Below are positions 1-9,542 of a stretch of 64,000 nt of DNA, piece after piece (position 1 is the stretch's first letter; each line of letters starts with the position of its first letter). Source of the DNA: Megasphaera sp. NM10 (GTDB lineage Bacteria > Bacillota > Negativicutes > Veillonellales > Megasphaeraceae); assembly GCF_000417505.1 (NCBI RefSeq), contig NZ_APHY01000022.1, positions 62,034-126,033 on the forward strand. The letters run 5' to 3'. The notes beneath the pieces are model-generated. The model saw nothing but the letters and a program-made list of their open reading frames with translations. It was not told where the DNA came from and ran no database searches. Position numbers and translations under genes: made by a program.

Positions 1-335
1 AGGTGGCGGTTCATGTGGACGTCGCCTAAGGACAGCATGATTCCCACCGACAGGGGCTGGGTCTTCCCTGTCCGCCCTGGCAGTTCGCTCATGGCTTCTT
101 CTAATTCACCTAAAATGCGGGCTATTTTCGTGTAGAACATCTTGCCAGCCGGCGTCAAGTGACTTCCCCTGTTCGAGCGCTCGATGAGGCGGACGCCGAC
201 GAGGTCTTCCAGTTTCTTCATCTGCGCACTGAAAGCCGACTGGGTAATGTTGGCGGCATTGGCAGCCGTCGTGAAATTTCCATACTTCCCGTAAATGACG
301 AAATTCCGCAGCTGCTGTATCGACGGTAAATCCAT
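1..335 (-). CDS. LysR-family transcriptional regulator, N-terminal part (cut by window edge)
   Basis: Only the first ~111 codons are present; the gene runs off the left edge. The N-terminus (MDLPSIQQLRNFVIYG) is followed by the LysR helix-turn-helix pattern FTTAANAANITQSAFSAQMK and the linker after it (LEDLVGVRLIERSNRG). This is the DNA-binding domain of LysR-type regulators, which usually bind as tetramers and respond to a small ligand through a C-terminal domain not seen here. The start is the ATG with GGAGGT just upstream. Its target cannot be told because the other neighbour of the gene is outside the window. Family call is firm, function unknown. Confidence 0.9.
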   Translation of the reverse strand, partial: MDLPSIQQLRNFVIYGKYGNFTTAANAANITQSAFSAQMKKLEDLVGVRLIERSNRGSHLTPAGKMFYTKIARILGELEEAMSELPGRTGKTQPLSVGIMLSLGDVHMNRH

Positions 336-345
336 GGGACCTCCT

Positions 346-420
346 TTTTTCGTTCCTCGTAGGTCGTTCCTCGTAGGTCGAAAAAAAGCATCCCATCACG
401 ATGAACGACGAACGATGAAC
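346..420. repeat. Heptad-repeat inverted array (element 1)
   Basis: Left arm is CGTTCCT-CGTAGGT twice; after an A run and a short spacer the right arm is CGATGAA, CGACGAA, CGATGAA, CGATAAA. The reverse complement of the right arm runs in the same phase as the left, so the arms can pair. It sits between DUF1292 (with its terminator) and the LysR start. Same period-7 design as the elements near 6.5, 13.0, 19.0, 38.5, 50.3, 56.2, 60.8 and 62.3 kb. Confidence 0.75.
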
Positions 421-430
421 GATAAAGCAA

Positions 431-472
431 AAAGGCCTTGCATGATGGCCGAAACCTTCATGCAGGGCCCCT
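431..472 (-). terminator. Hairpin terminator after DUF1292
   Basis: Read on the minus strand, a stem built on GGCC, TGCATGA and GG pairs with CC, TCATGCA and GGCC, followed by a T run. It closes the alaS-ireB-ruvX-DUF1292 transcript. The stem core GCATGAAGG recurs in the hairpins near 19.1, 50.3 and 62.4 kb. Confidence 0.7.
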
Positions 473-476
473 TCAA

Positions 477-749
477 TTACTTATCTAAGAGTTCATCGAA
501 TTTTGCATTGGCTGCGTCGAACTCTTCGTCCGTCGGTGCGACGTAGACGTCTTCGCCGTCTTCCTGGTCGACGCGGGCGATGATGGCATCGCCGCCTTCT
601 TCGTCTTCCGTGACTTCGACGAGCAGGGTGAATACTTTACCATCGAGGTCGAGGCGCTGTACTTCCTGATATTCCACTTCGTTGCCTTGGTCATCCGTAG
701 CGGTCACGATGATGACTTCTTCCAATTCGTTGTTCATTTCTTCCGACAT
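477..749 (-). CDS. DUF1292 family protein
   Basis: A 90-residue, very acidic protein (start MSEEMNNELEEVIIVT) with the DUF1292 core: a beta-rich stretch EVEYQEVQRLDLDGKVFTLL followed by Glu/Asp-rich loops and the closing DEEFDAANAKFDELL helix. The family is typical of Firmicutes and is commonly encoded after ireB and ruvX, exactly as here. Its molecular role is not established. Start is supported by GGAGGA ahead of the ATG. It is the last gene of the alaS operon and is followed by a hairpin terminator. Confidence 0.88.
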   Translation of the reverse strand: MSEEMNNELEEVIIVTATDDQGNEVEYQEVQRLDLDGKVFTLLVEVTEDEEGGDAIIARVDQEDGEDVYVAPTDEEFDAANAKFDELLDK

Positions 750-760
750 AGTAGTCCTCC

Positions 761-1177
761 TTAATGAGCATGAGCGTCTAAATAATTCTGTAAAATAAGG
801 ATTGCTGCCATTTTATCGACAAACTGCTTGCGCTTTTCGCGCCGCACATTGCCTTCCTTTAATACATTCTGGGCCATAACGGTCGTCAGGCGTTCATCCC
901 AATAGACAATGTCTATATCCGGGACGGTTTGCTGGAATCGTTCGACGAATTCTTCGATTTTTTTCATATTATCGCTGTAGTCACCGTTCATATGACGCGG
1001 CTTGCCTACGACGATGCGGTGTACTTCTTTTTCTTTGATCAGTTCGCGCAGACGGGCAAAGTCTGCTTCATCGGATTTACGGCGGATCGTTTCTACGCCC
1101 TGGGCCGTAATCAGCAAGGCATCGCTGCAGGCGACACCGATGGTCTTGGAACCGACATCGAGTCCTAAAATTCTCAT
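761..1177 (-). CDS. ruvX: RuvX/YqgF Holliday junction resolvase-like nuclease
   Basis: 138 residues, the usual length. The RNase H-like fold begins MRILGLDVGSKTIGVACSD, with the first catalytic Asp in LDVG. Further conserved blocks are VVGKPRHMNG and YWDERLTT, which supplies acidic active-site residues. YqgF proteins act in pre-16S rRNA 5' end processing and were named for similarity to the Holliday junction resolvase RuvC; which role dominates in this organism is not known. It lies 7 bp after ireB and 11 bp before DUF1292, in the widespread alaS-ireB-ruvX-DUF1292 order. Confidence 0.93.
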   Translation of the reverse strand: MRILGLDVGSKTIGVACSDALLITAQGVETIRRKSDEADFARLRELIKEKEVHRIVVGKPRHMNGDYSDNMKKIEEFVERFQQTVPDIDIVYWDERLTTVMAQNVLKEGNVRREKRKQFVDKMAAILILQNYLDAHAH

Positions 1178-1184
1178 ATGTCTC

Positions 1185-1445
1185 CTATAAGTTGTGCTGT
1201 TTGACGTACGAACGGACTAATTCTTCGATGAGTTCATCTCGTTCGATGCGCCGGATATTGCTGCGAGCATTGTTGTGGCTCGTGATATACGTCGGGTCAC
1301 CGGACAGGAGATAGCCTACGATCTGATTAATCGGGTTGTATCCTTTTTCTTCCAATGCGTGATATACATCTTCCAGAATCATGGATGCAACGGTCTGTTC
1401 TTCACTTCGGTTTTGCATAATCATCGTTTCGTCGCTTACTGCCAT
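1185..1445 (-). CDS. ireB: IreB-family regulatory protein (DUF965)
   Basis: A short protein of about 86 residues with the IreB signature: [39 protein letters not shown], then [26 protein letters not shown]. In Enterococcus faecalis IreB is phosphorylated by the PASTA kinase IreK and affects cephalosporin tolerance; that link here is inferred from the family. The start is given at the ATG of MAVSDET. A GTG six bases further upstream (at 1451) has better spacing to AAGGA and is a real alternative. Confidence 0.92.
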   Translation of the reverse strand: MAVSDETMIMQNRSEEQTVASMILEDVYHALEEKGYNPINQIVGYLLSGDPTYITSHNNARSNIRRIERDELIEELVRSYVKQHNL

Positions 1446-1490
1446 GTTCACTCACATCCTTTTTATTCAACTGGCATGACTGCCAAAAAT

Positions 1491-4099
1491 TTATGCTAAC
1501 ATATCGCGTACGGCTGCGGCACCGGCTTTAAGGGCATCGCCCAATTTTTCCGGTTCCTTGCCGCCGGCCTGGGCCATATCGGGACGGCCGCCGCCATTGC
1601 CGCCAGCTGCCTGAGCAGCAGCTTTGATGATCTTGCCGGCATGGAGGCCTTTCTTGGTATCGCTCTTGGCGACTTTGCAGACGAAGTTGACTTTATCGCC
1701 ATTGGTCATCCCCAAGAGGACGACGCCGCTGCCGAGCTTGTCGAGGACCGTATCAGCCAGGTCGCGCAGGTTATCCATAGAATCAGCCTGAGCGACGGCT
1801 GCGACGACAGGAACGCCGCCGATATCTTCTTTAGCTGCCAGGATGCTGTCCATATCGGACAGGGCTGCGTCTTTCTTGAGCTGAGCCAATTCTTTTTCCG
1901 TATCCTTGAGCTGGGCCAGGAGAGCTTCCAGTTTGGCCGGTGCATCGCTGACCTTGCCTTTCAAGAGGCCTGCCAGCTGCTGCAGTTCCTGCGATTCATC
2001 CTTAGCCAGCTTGAGGGCAGCCGGACCGGTAACGGCTTCGATACGGCGGACGCCGGAGCCAGTCCCGGTTTCGCTGGTAATGCGGAACGTACCGATGACC
2101 GACGTGTTGGCCACATGAGAGCCGCCGCAGAGTTCGCAGCTGAAGTCGTCGACGGAGACGACGCGGACGATATCGCCGTATTTTTCACCGAACAAGGCCA
2201 TAGCGCCCTTTTCTTTGGCCGCATCGAGGGCCATTTCTTCGATGGTGACGGGGACGGCCTTGAGGATTTCTTCGTTGACCAGGGCTTCGATCTTATCCAG
2301 TTCATCCTGCGTGACCGGCGAGAAATGGGTGAAGTCGAAACGCAGGTGGTCCGGTGTGACCAGTGAGCCGGCCTGGTTGACGTGATTGCCCAGGACTTTG
2401 CGCAGGGCAGCCTGCAAGAGGTGTGTTGCCGTATGGTTGCGGGCCAGGTTCATATGACGCTGCTTGTCGACAGCGATATCGACGGCATCGTCCGTGCGGA
2501 GGACGCCTTCAGTGATTTCAGCGATGAGGTATACCAGGCCATTGGGCAGAGCCTGGGCATCAGTGACCTGTGCCTTGCCTTCAGCAGCACAGAGGACGCC
2601 TGTATCGCTGAGCTGACCGCCGCCTTCGGCATGGAAGGGGTTGTCGTCGAGGATGATCGTCACTTCCTGGCCGTCGCGGGCTTCGCTGATTTCGACGCCT
2701 TCCTTGCCGAGCATGGCAATCGTCGCTTTGACAGCCGTTTCGTCGTTGACCAGTTTCGACTGGTCCAGCTTGGTCGTATCCGGCGTAGCGACTTTGGCCG
2801 ATACTTTGGTATGGGCAGCGCGGGCCCGTTCCTGCTGTTCCTTCATGCTTCCTGGAAGCCGTCTTTATCGACTTTGAAGCCCTGTTCGCCGGCGATTTCT
2901 TCGGTCAGTTCCATGGGGAAGCCATACGTATCGTAGAGTTTGAAGACTTCAGCGCCAGTGAGGACTTTGTCGTCGCCCACATGGGCCATCATATCGTTGA
3001 GCAGTTCCATGCCCTGTGCCAGGGTAGCGCTGAACTGTTTTTCTTCTGTATTGATGATCTGTTTGATGAGGGCTTCGTGTTCCCGCGTTTCCGGATATTC
3101 ATCGCCGAGGATGTCCAATACCGTATCGACGAGACCTGCCAGGAAGAGGTCCTTGATGCCCAGGAGGCGGCCGAAGCGGACGGCACGGCGCAGGATACGG
3201 CGCAGGACGTAGCCGCGGCCTTCATTGGACGGCAGGATGCCATCGGAAATCATGAAGGTAATGGCGCGGATATGGTCAGCAATGACCTTCATGGCCATCT
3301 TCTGACGGGGGTCATTGTAGTCGCCGCCGGAAATGGCGATGACTTTTTCGATGATTGGGAAGATGAGGTCCGTTTCAAAGTTCGATTCTTTCTGCTGGAT
3401 GACCGAAGCCAGTCGTTCCAGACCGCAGCCCGTATCGATGTTCTTCTTGGCCAGCGGTTCGTACTTGCCGTCTTTAGTGCGGTTGTACTGGGTGAAGACG
3501 AGGTTCCAGATTTCCAGGTAGCGGTCGCAGTCGCAGCCGACGGTACACGTCGGTTTACCGCAGCCTCGTTCCGGGCCGAGGTCATAGAAGATTTCACTGT
3601 CCGGACCGCACGGGCCTTCGCCGATTTCCCAGAAGTTATCGTCGAATTTGAAAATCCGTTCGTCAGCCAGGCCAATCATATTATGCCAGTAGTCATAGGC
3701 TTCTTTGTCATCGGGATAGATGGTGACATACAATTTATCCGTATCCAGTTCCAGGACTTGGGTCAGGAATTCCCAGGCCCAGGAAATGGCTTCTTTCTTA
3801 AAGTAGTTGCCAAAGGAGAAATTGCCCAGCATTTCAAAGAACGTATGGTGACGGGCCGTACGGCCTACGTTGTCGATATCGTCAGTGCGGATGCACTTCT
3901 GACTCGTCGTGACGCGGTACGACGGCGGTACGAGCTTACCCGTGAAATATGGTTTGAGCGGTGCCATGCCGGCGCCGATGAGGAGCAGGCTGGGGTCGTT
4001 TTCCGGAATGAGCGGAAAACTGTGCAGGATCAAGTGCTCCTTGCTCTTAAAGAACTGTAAATAGGCTTTGCGGATTTCATTACCCGTCATGTACTTCAT
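1491..4099 (-). CDS. alaS: Alanyl-tRNA synthetase, interrupted by a single-base frameshift
   Basis: Charges tRNA(Ala). Two adjacent frames add up to a normal ~870-residue AlaRS. The first (418 residues, 2843-4099) begins MKYMTGNEIRKAYLQFF and holds the class II core and tRNA-recognition region. The second (451 residues, 1491-2846) begins MKEQQERARAAHTK and holds the editing domain (HTATHLLQAALR; CELCGGSHV) and the C-terminal oligomerisation domain ending in a Gly-rich stretch. They meet at 2843-2847, where GCATGAAGG stands in place of an expected GCCATGAAGG; restoring one C joins them in frame. The stop and the apparent new ATG overlap as ATGA. The gene heads the operon with ireB, ruvX and DUF1292. 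An error in the sequence is more likely than a true split. Confidence 0.93.
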
Positions 4100-4139
4100 A
4101 TAGTAAACACTCCCTCTAAATATCTTTCTACATGGGAAA

Positions 4140-4169
4140 ATTATACGCTCATTTCCCCCTGTTCGGCAA
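4140..4169 (-). promoter_or_regulatory. Predicted sigma-A-type promoter of alaS
   Basis: On the minus strand TTGCCG (4164-4169) is followed after 18 bp by a perfect TATAAT (4140-4145), about 40 bp ahead of the alaS ATG. No T-box leader fits in the short interval, so alaS seems not to be controlled that way, unlike pheST. Confidence 0.6.
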
Positions 4170-4204
4170 CCTTTTCTTGTGATTTTTTATCTCACAGCCC
4201 GGTT

Positions 4205-4242
4205 GTATAAGGAAAGGCTAGAGGACGACTGTTTCCTAGCCA
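4205..4242 (-). terminator. Weak hairpin after the NlpC/P60 gene
   Basis: On the minus strand, just past the hydrolase stop, GGCTAG and CTAGCC form a short stem around a GC-rich loop, followed by TTTCCTT. It probably separates the hydrolase transcript from the alaS promoter. The stem is short, so the call is tentative. Confidence 0.4.
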
Positions 4243-4248
4243 GTTTGC

Positions 4249-4992
4249 CTATCTCCGGACCCGTGTAGCACCGACATAGCGCGGCGACCAATAGCCGCTG
4301 TCGAGGCTGTCTACGCGGATGCCGCCACTGCTGGTGGCACTGATGAAATTGTTATTGCCGACATAGATGCCCGTATGGGATACACCCGGTTCATACGTCG
4401 TGAAGAAGACCAGGTCGCCCGGCATGAGTTCGCTGCGGCGGACCCGCTGGCCTACTTCATATTGTTCATCTGCCAGGCGCGGCAGATTGATGCCATTATG
4501 GGAAAAGACATATTTCGTAAAGCCTGAGCAGTCGAAGCCTTCAGCCGGCGTATTGCCGCCGAATACGTAAGGGATGCCCAAATACTGGTATGCCGAATCG
4601 ACCAGCTGGTTGCCGAAAGCATCGCCGCCGCTGAAATGACGGTATTTGCTGATAGCGCCATTGTTGAAGCGCGTCCCCTGCCCTCTCTTCATGACCGGCT
4701 TAGGCGGCAGCATGGAACGATTGCCTGTCAGGAGATAATAGGTCCAGCCGCCGACTTTACCGCTGACCTGGATTTTCTTATCTTTCTGATACTGCGATAC
4801 GGCCCGCGCCGTATCATTGGTGTAAACGCCGTTGACATTGACCCGGTAGCCTTTACTGCGAAGAATCTGTTGAATCGAACGGACTTCATCGCCCCGGCTG
4901 CCAATGGTCAGCGGAGAAGCTGCCAGCGCCGGCAGTGCGGCAAAAACGAAAAGTGCGGCAAATATCCAAACTTTACTGATTTTTTTCCACAT
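4249..4992 (-). CDS. Secreted NlpC/P60 peptidoglycan hydrolase with peptidoglycan-binding domain
   Basis: 247 residues. A signal peptide covers about residues 1-25 (WIFAALFVFAALPALAA), then a PG_binding_1 module (about 29-87: IGSRGDEVRSIQQILRSKGY) and, after a linker, an NlpC/P60 domain (about 127-245). The catalytic Cys is C155 in FDCSGFTK and the His is H206 in SHTGIYVG, so it looks active. Such enzymes cut D-Glu-mDAP bonds in cell-wall peptides. It is exported to the periplasm or wall. A Shine-Dalgarno GAGGAG precedes the ATG. It lies upstream of alaS on the same strand but is separated by a hairpin and a promoter. Confidence 0.93.
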   Translation of the reverse strand: MWKKISKVWIFAALFVFAALPALAASPLTIGSRGDEVRSIQQILRSKGYRVNVNGVYTNDTARAVSQYQKDKKIQVSGKVGGWTYYLLTGNRSMLPPKPVMKRGQGTRFNNGAISKYRHFSGGDAFGNQLVDSAYQYLGIPYVFGGNTPAEGFDCSGFTKYVFSHNGINLPRLADEQYEVGQRVRRSELMPGDLVFFTTYEPGVSHTGIYVGNNNFISATSSGGIRVDSLDSGYWSPRYVGATRVRR

Positions 4993-5034
4993 AAATACTC
5001 CTCTCTGTCTCGAAGGCCATACAACGCACCGTTC

Positions 5035-5997
5035 CTACCTGTCTTTATGCTGGCCGAGTTCAGCCCGCAGCCAATACAGAGGCCTATGTTTCACCTCTTC
5101 AAATATACGTCCTATATACTCTCCGATGACACCAATAAAAATGAGCTGGAACCCACTGAACAGGCAGTCGACGATCATCGTCGTCGTCCATCCCGGCACG
5201 GCTTCGCCCATTATATTACAATAGATGACATGCAAAATCAGGAGCAGGCTCAACAAACCGCTCAGCATGCCGATATAAAAGGAAACCCGCAGGGGAATCT
5301 TGGAATAGGCCATGATCCCGTCCAGGGCAAAATGAAGCATCTTGCATACGGAAAACTTCGATTTCCCGGCATAACGCTTGGGTGCTACGAAATGAATAAA
5401 AGTCTGTGTGTAACCGATGTCCCCGATGAGGCCGCGGATGAAACGGTCGTGTTCGCGGAACTGCTTGAATGTTTCCAGGACCCGCTTATCGATGAGGCGG
5501 AAGTCGGACCCGCCTGGTGTGATGTGGACCGGGGATACGGCATTCAGTATACGATAATACCATTTCGACGTTATGCGCTTGAGGAAGCCCGCATCGTCCG
5601 TCGCTTCCCGTATGGTCTGGACGACGTCGTTGCCTTCGCGCCATTTCTGGACCAATTCGGGAATCATCGACGGCGGATGCTGCAAGTCACCATCCATGGT
5701 GATGACGGCGTCGCCAAGGGCATGATCCATGCCGCAGGTAATGGCCAGCTGATGGCCGAAGTTACGGGCCAGGATAAAAGCCCGCACGTGCTCATCCTGC
5801 TGGGTCAAGCGGCTGAGGATGAGGGGCGTTGCATCTTTAGAACCGTCGTCGACAAAGATGATTTCATAATCCATATCGAGTGCCGCTGCGGCTTTCGTCG
5901 CCTCTTCATAGAATTTCTCAATGTTCGGCTGTTCATTGTATACAGGAACGACAATAGACAATAACTGTCGTCCCGTCCCTCTCGTTTCTGAATTCAA
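5035..5997 (-). CDS. Membrane-anchored family 2 glycosyltransferase (GtrB/DPM-like)
   Basis: 320 residues. The GT-A domain begins LLSIVVPVYNEQPNIEKFYEEA, followed by VDDGSKD and the DGDLQHPP metal-binding motif. The C-terminal third has two membrane helices (roughly 225-250 and 260-290) and ends in the family pattern IGEYIGRIFEEVKHRPLY. Proteins of this shape transfer a sugar from UDP-glucose or similar to undecaprenyl phosphate for surface-polymer decoration; the exact sugar is not visible. The start is the TTG at 5997, just past the thioredoxin stop, so the two genes are tightly coupled. A later start is possible. Confidence 0.88.
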   Translation of the reverse strand: MNSETRGTGRQLLSIVVPVYNEQPNIEKFYEEATKAAAALDMDYEIIFVDDGSKDATPLILSRLTQQDEHVRAFILARNFGHQLAITCGMDHALGDAVITMDGDLQHPPSMIPELVQKWREGNDVVQTIREATDDAGFLKRITSKWYYRILNAVSPVHITPGGSDFRLIDKRVLETFKQFREHDRFIRGLIGDIGYTQTFIHFVAPKRYAGKSKFSVCKMLHFALDGIMAYSKIPLRVSFYIGMLSGLLSLLLILHVIYCNIMGEAVPGWTTTMIVDCLFSGFQLIFIGVIGEYIGRIFEEVKHRPLYWLRAELGQHKDR

Positions 5998-6369
5998 TTA
6001 TATCATCCCAATATTTTTGTTGTCAAAACCGGCAGCCTTGTTTTCTGCTACGACAGATGCCAGGAACTTGCTGATTTCCGCCTGCGAGGCATAGCCGATA
6101 ATGCGTTTGAGTGGCTTACCGCCCTTAAAGAACAATAATGTCGGAACCGCCATGATTTCATATTTTTCGGCAATATTCCGCATCGTATCGACATTGATGC
6201 GTACTACTTTCACAGCATCGCCAAAATTCGCGGCAGCCTGGCTGATTTCCGAATGAACCATCTTGCACGGTTCGCACCAGGGAGCCCAGAAGTCTGCGAT
6301 GACAATGCCCGGCTGATGAAGGACTTTCACAGAAAAATCAGCATCACTGTCAATCGAAACTACTGCCAT
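5998..6369 (-). CDS. Thioredoxin-family protein with CEPC active site
   Basis: 123 residues from the ATG that follows a good GGGAGG. The thioredoxin fold is clear: VIADFWAPWCEPCKMVHSEIS, then VVRINVDTMRNIAEKYEIMAVPTLLFFKGGKPLKRIIGYAS with the cis-Pro in VPT. The active site is WCEPC rather than the usual WCGPC, so the first residue between the cysteines is Glu, which should shift redox potential or partner choice. It precedes the glycosyltransferase with a 1-bp gap. Likely a cytoplasmic disulfide reductase; a more specialised role cannot be judged. Confidence 0.9.
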   Translation of the reverse strand: MAVVSIDSDADFSVKVLHQPGIVIADFWAPWCEPCKMVHSEISQAAANFGDAVKVVRINVDTMRNIAEKYEIMAVPTLLFFKGGKPLKRIIGYASQAEISKFLASVVAENKAAGFDNKNIGMI

Positions 6370-6467
6370 GATTATACAACCTCCCATCTGGCCGATGTAA
6401 ATCAAATCCATTATACCACTTTCGCTTAATGAAGCCAACTAGAAACATCGTTCGCTATAAAAGGAGC

Positions 6468-6504
6468 AAAAAAGGGGCTGTCCTTTGAAGACAGCCCCTT
6501 TTTA
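6468..6504 (-). terminator. Terminator after engB
   Basis: A perfect stem GGGGCTGTC / GACAGCCCC with a 7-base loop, flanked by A and T runs so that it could work both ways. It lies about 55 bp past the engB stop and before thioredoxin. It belongs to the repeated GCTGTC/GACAGC stem family of this window. Confidence 0.85.
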
Positions 6505-6554
6505 GGGGGTTAGCAGTTAGGGGTTCGTGGTTCGTGGCTAGCGGCTAACTGCTA
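6505..6554 (-). repeat. Stop-anchored heptad array (element 2)
   Basis: On the minus strand the engB stop TAG is the first unit of a period-7 array: TAG-CAGT, TAG-CCGC, TAG-CCAC, GAA-CCAC, GAA-CCCC, TAA-CTGC, TAA-CCCC. It fills the whole gap between the stop codon and the terminator stem. Confidence 0.8.
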
Positions 6555-7187
6555 CCTGCTGACGGCCAGCACCCGTTCAAAGAGGTTCTTGGCCAGGGGG
6601 CCGAAGCCGTCGCGTTTTAGCGACGAGTAGGCCAGGGCCGGCCGGTCTGACGGGAAGAGTTTATTGAGCTGGGCCAGGTTGCGGTTCTTTTCATTGGCCT
6701 TGAGCTTGTCCGCCTTGGTCCCTACGATCTGCAGGGGAACGCCGGCGCTGGCCAGCCAGTCATAGGCCTGCTGGTCGATGGCCAGGCCGGGATGGCGCAG
6801 GTCGACGAGCAGGCAGAGGACGCAGAGGTTCGGCGACTGCGTGACGTATTCGCCGATGAAGGCACTCCACATGTCACGGTTCCTGCCGCCAGTCTTGGCA
6901 AAGCCATAGCCCGGCAGGTCGACTAAGTAGAACGGCAGGCGCTGCTCCCCTTCTTCTTCATCGCGCCGCCGCAGGGCTGCGCTGAAGTAGTTGATAGTCT
7001 GCGTCTTCCCCGGTGCGCCGCTGACACGGGCCAGGCCGCGGTGGTTGCACAGGGAATTAATCAGGCTCGACTTGCCGACGTTGGAACGGCCGAGGAAGGC
7101 GACTTCCGGCACGTTCCCTTCGGGGTACTGGTCGCGGCGGACCGCCGTCGTGGCATAGGCCGCCTTGATGATATCATACGAAGCCAT
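6552..7187 (-). CDS. engB: Ribosome-biogenesis GTPase EngB/YsxC
   Basis: 211 residues. GTPase motifs in order: G1 GRSNVGKSS (about 33-41), G3 DLPGYG (90-95), G4 TKADK (157-161), and the switch I region APGKTQTINYF. EngB proteins help assemble the 50S subunit and are usually essential. An acidic insert RRRDEEEGEQ lies before G3. The gene starts within the lon stop codon (TGATG), so translation is coupled to lon, and the lon-engB order is common in Firmicutes. The stop codon TAG starts a heptad array and is followed by a terminator. Confidence 0.95.
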   Translation of the reverse strand: MASYDIIKAAYATTAVRRDQYPEGNVPEVAFLGRSNVGKSSLINSLCNHRGLARVSGAPGKTQTINYFSAALRRRDEEEGEQRLPFYLVDLPGYGFAKTGGRNRDMWSAFIGEYVTQSPNLCVLCLLVDLRHPGLAIDQQAYDWLASAGVPLQIVGTKADKLKANEKNRNLAQLNKLFPSDRPALAYSSLKRDGFGPLAKNLFERVLAVSR

Positions 7188-9520
7188 CAGGACTTCACCA
7201 GTGCCTGAGCCAGCACTTCATCCATATGGTGAACGAAGACGAATTTGACGTCTTTTTTGACCGACTGCGGCACTTCGTCCATGTCGCGCTTGTTTTCTTC
7301 AGGCAAGAGGATCTTCTTGATGCCTGCCCGGTGAGCGGCGATGACTTTTTCCTTGATGCCCCCTACGGGCAGGACCGTCCCGCGCAACGTGATTTCACCG
7401 GTCATGGCTACGTCGTGGCGGACGGCTTTGCCCGTCAGGGCCGACGTAATGGCCGTGGCCATGGTGATGCCTGCCGACGGACCGTCTTTAGGGATGGCTC
7501 CTTCGGGCAGGTGGATGTGCAAGTCCATGTTGGCGTAGAAATCGGCATCAATGCCCAGGACATCGGCCCGGCTGCGGACGTAGGTCACGCCGGCTTCAGC
7601 CGATTCCTTCATGACGTCGCCGAGCTGGCCCGTGAGCAGCAGGCGCCCTTTGCCCTTGACGGCAACGGCTTCCGTTTCCAGGACTTCACCGCCGACCTGG
7701 GTCCAGGCCATACCGGTGACGATGCCGACTTCGTCGTCTTTGTGGACCGTTTCCGGCAGGAATTTGACCGGACCGAGCAGTTTTTCCAGGTTCTTGACGG
7801 AGACGTTGAGCGGTACTTCGTCGTTCATGAGCAGGGATTTGCCGATACGGCGGCAGACCGTACCGATGGTCTTTTCCAGGCTGCGGACGCCCGATTCGCG
7901 CGTATAGCCTTCGATGATATGGCGCAGAACGGCGTCGGAGAACTTGGCCTGACTCGGTTTAAGGCCATTTTCTTTGATCTGTTTCGGCACCAGATAGCGC
8001 TTGGCGATCTGGACCTTCTCTTCTTCTGTATAACTCGTGAAGTCGATGATTTCCATGCGGTCCATGAGGGGCCGGGGAATATCGCCGAGGACGTTGGCCG
8101 TCGTGATCCAGAAGGCTTTCGACAAGTCGAAGGGCAGTTCCAGGAAATGGTCACTGAAAGTATTGTTCTGTTCCGGGTCGAGGACTTCCAGCAGTGCCGA
8201 CGACGGGTCGCCGCGCATGTCGGACGTCATCTTGTCTATTTCGTCGAGGAGGAAGACCGGGTTCTTGACGCCGGCCTGTTTCATACCGGCCAGGATACGG
8301 CCCGGCAGGGCACCGATATAAGTCCGGCGATGGCCGCGGATTTCAGCTTCATCGCGGACGCCGCCCAGGGATATGCGGACGTACTTGCGGTTCATGGCCC
8401 GGGCGATGGATTTGGCGATACTCGTCTTGCCCGTGCCCGGAGGACCGACAAAACAGAGAATCGGCCCTTTCAGGCTGTGCGTCAGCTGTTTGACCGCTAA
8501 ATATTCGATGATTCGGTCTTTGACCTTCTTCAGGCCGTAATGGTCTTCATCGAGGACTTTCTGCGCTTCGTTGAGGTCCAGGCGGTCCTTGGTTTCCTTC
8601 TTCCAGGGAAGGGCCATGGCCCAGTCGAGGTAGGTGCGGATGATGGCCGATTCCGCCATCATGGGCGGCATGGAGTCGAGGCGGTCCACTTCCTTGAGCA
8701 GGGCCTTTTCGATGTCTTCGTCGAGCTTCATCTTCTTGATCTGGTCGCGGAGTTCCTGGACTTCCGTGTCCTTGTCGACTTTGTCGCCCAATTCTTCATG
8801 GATGGCCTTGATCTTTTCCCGCAGGTAGTATTCTTTCTGCTGCTGGTCCATCTTGCCGCGGACTTCCATGTTCAGCTTCGATTCCAGGTTGGCAATGTCG
8901 ACTTCCGTATCCAAGAGCGACGCAATGCGGCGCAGGCGGGCTTCGACGTCAGCCGTTTCCAGGAGCTGCTGGCGGATGACCAGGCGCAAGGGCAGCTGGG
9001 ATGCAGCGAAGTCAGCCAGGACGCCCGGTTCGTCGATGTTCTTGGCATTTTCGCTGGCTTCTTCGCCGTCGCGGAGATTGCCCATCCAGTCCAGGAGCCG
9101 CTTGAGGACGACCCGGCGCAGGGCTTCTTCTTCGACTTCGTTGCGGCTGATTTCAGCCACTTTGACGGCAGCCCCTTCGAGGTAATCGGCTTTCTGGGAA
9201 AAGCCCTGCATGCGGACGCGGGAAATGCCGTTGACCAGGATGCGGACCAGGCCGCCAGGCATGCGCAGGAGCTGTTCAATCTTGACCAGGCAGCCGATGG
9301 TATAGACATCGTCAAAACCCGGATTGTCTTCGTTTTCATCGACCTGGGTCGCTACCAGGAGCTGCCGGTCGTGTTCCATGGCGTAGTCGACGGCAGCCAG
9401 GGACGTATCGCGGCCGATGTCGATGTGGCTGACCAGCTTCGGATAGACGACGATGCCCCGGAGCGGGACAAAAGGCAGGGCCAGGATATCTTGCTCGTTG
9501 AGCACAACGTTTTCGTTCAT
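7187..9520 (-). CDS. lon: ATP-dependent protease La (Lon)
   Basis: About 777 residues from the ATG of [11 protein letters not shown], which follows AAGGTGA. It has the N-terminal substrate domain ([15 protein letters not shown]), an AAA+ module with Walker [10 protein letters not shown] and Walker [11 protein letters not shown], and the protease domain with catalytic Ser in [14 protein letters not shown] and Lys in [14 protein letters not shown]. Lon degrades misfolded and regulatory proteins in the cytoplasm. It is followed without a gap by engB and preceded by clpX, tied to general protein quality control. No CtsR or CIRCE box was seen in front of it. Confidence 0.97.
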   Translation of the reverse strand: MNENVVLNEQDILALPFVPLRGIVVYPKLVSHIDIGRDTSLAAVDYAMEHDRQLLVATQVDENEDNPGFDDVYTIGCLVKIEQLLRMPGGLVRILVNGISRVRMQGFSQKADYLEGAAVKVAEISRNEVEEEALRRVVLKRLLDWMGNLRDGEEASENAKNIDEPGVLADFAASQLPLRLVIRQQLLETADVEARLRRIASLLDTEVDIANLESKLNMEVRGKMDQQQKEYYLREKIKAIHEELGDKVDKDTEVQELRDQIKKMKLDEDIEKALLKEVDRLDSMPPMMAESAIIRTYLDWAMALPWKKETKDRLDLNEAQKVLDEDHYGLKKVKDRIIEYLAVKQLTHSLKGPILCFVGPPGTGKTSIAKSIARAMNRKYVRISLGGVRDEAEIRGHRRTYIGALPGRILAGMKQAGVKNPVFLLDEIDKMTSDMRGDPSSALLEVLDPEQNNTFSDHFLELPFDLSKAFWITTANVLGDIPRPLMDRMEIIDFTSYTEEEKVQIAKRYLVPKQIKENGLKPSQAKFSDAVLRHIIEGYTRESGVRSLEKTIGTVCRRIGKSLLMNDEVPLNVSVKNLEKLLGPVKFLPETVHKDDEVGIVTGMAWTQVGGEVLETEAVAVKGKGRLLLTGQLGDVMKESAEAGVTYVRSRADVLGIDADFYANMDLHIHLPEGAIPKDGPSAGITMATAITSALTGKAVRHDVAMTGEITLRGTVLPVGGIKEKVIAAHRAGIKKILLPEENKRDMDEVPQSVKKDVKFVFVHHMDEVLAQALVKS

Positions 9521-9542
9521 ACACTTCACCTTCTTCTATGGA

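Noticed and set aside
1491-4099. Natural split alanyl-tRNA synthetase
   Set aside because: Possible in principle because of the clean ATGA overlap, but five other genes show comparable one-base slips, two of them in a GCC context, so an error explains it more simply.
4100-4248. T-box leader for alaS
   Set aside because: The interval lacks the GGTGGNACCGCG core and is too short; only a promoter and a weak hairpin are seen.
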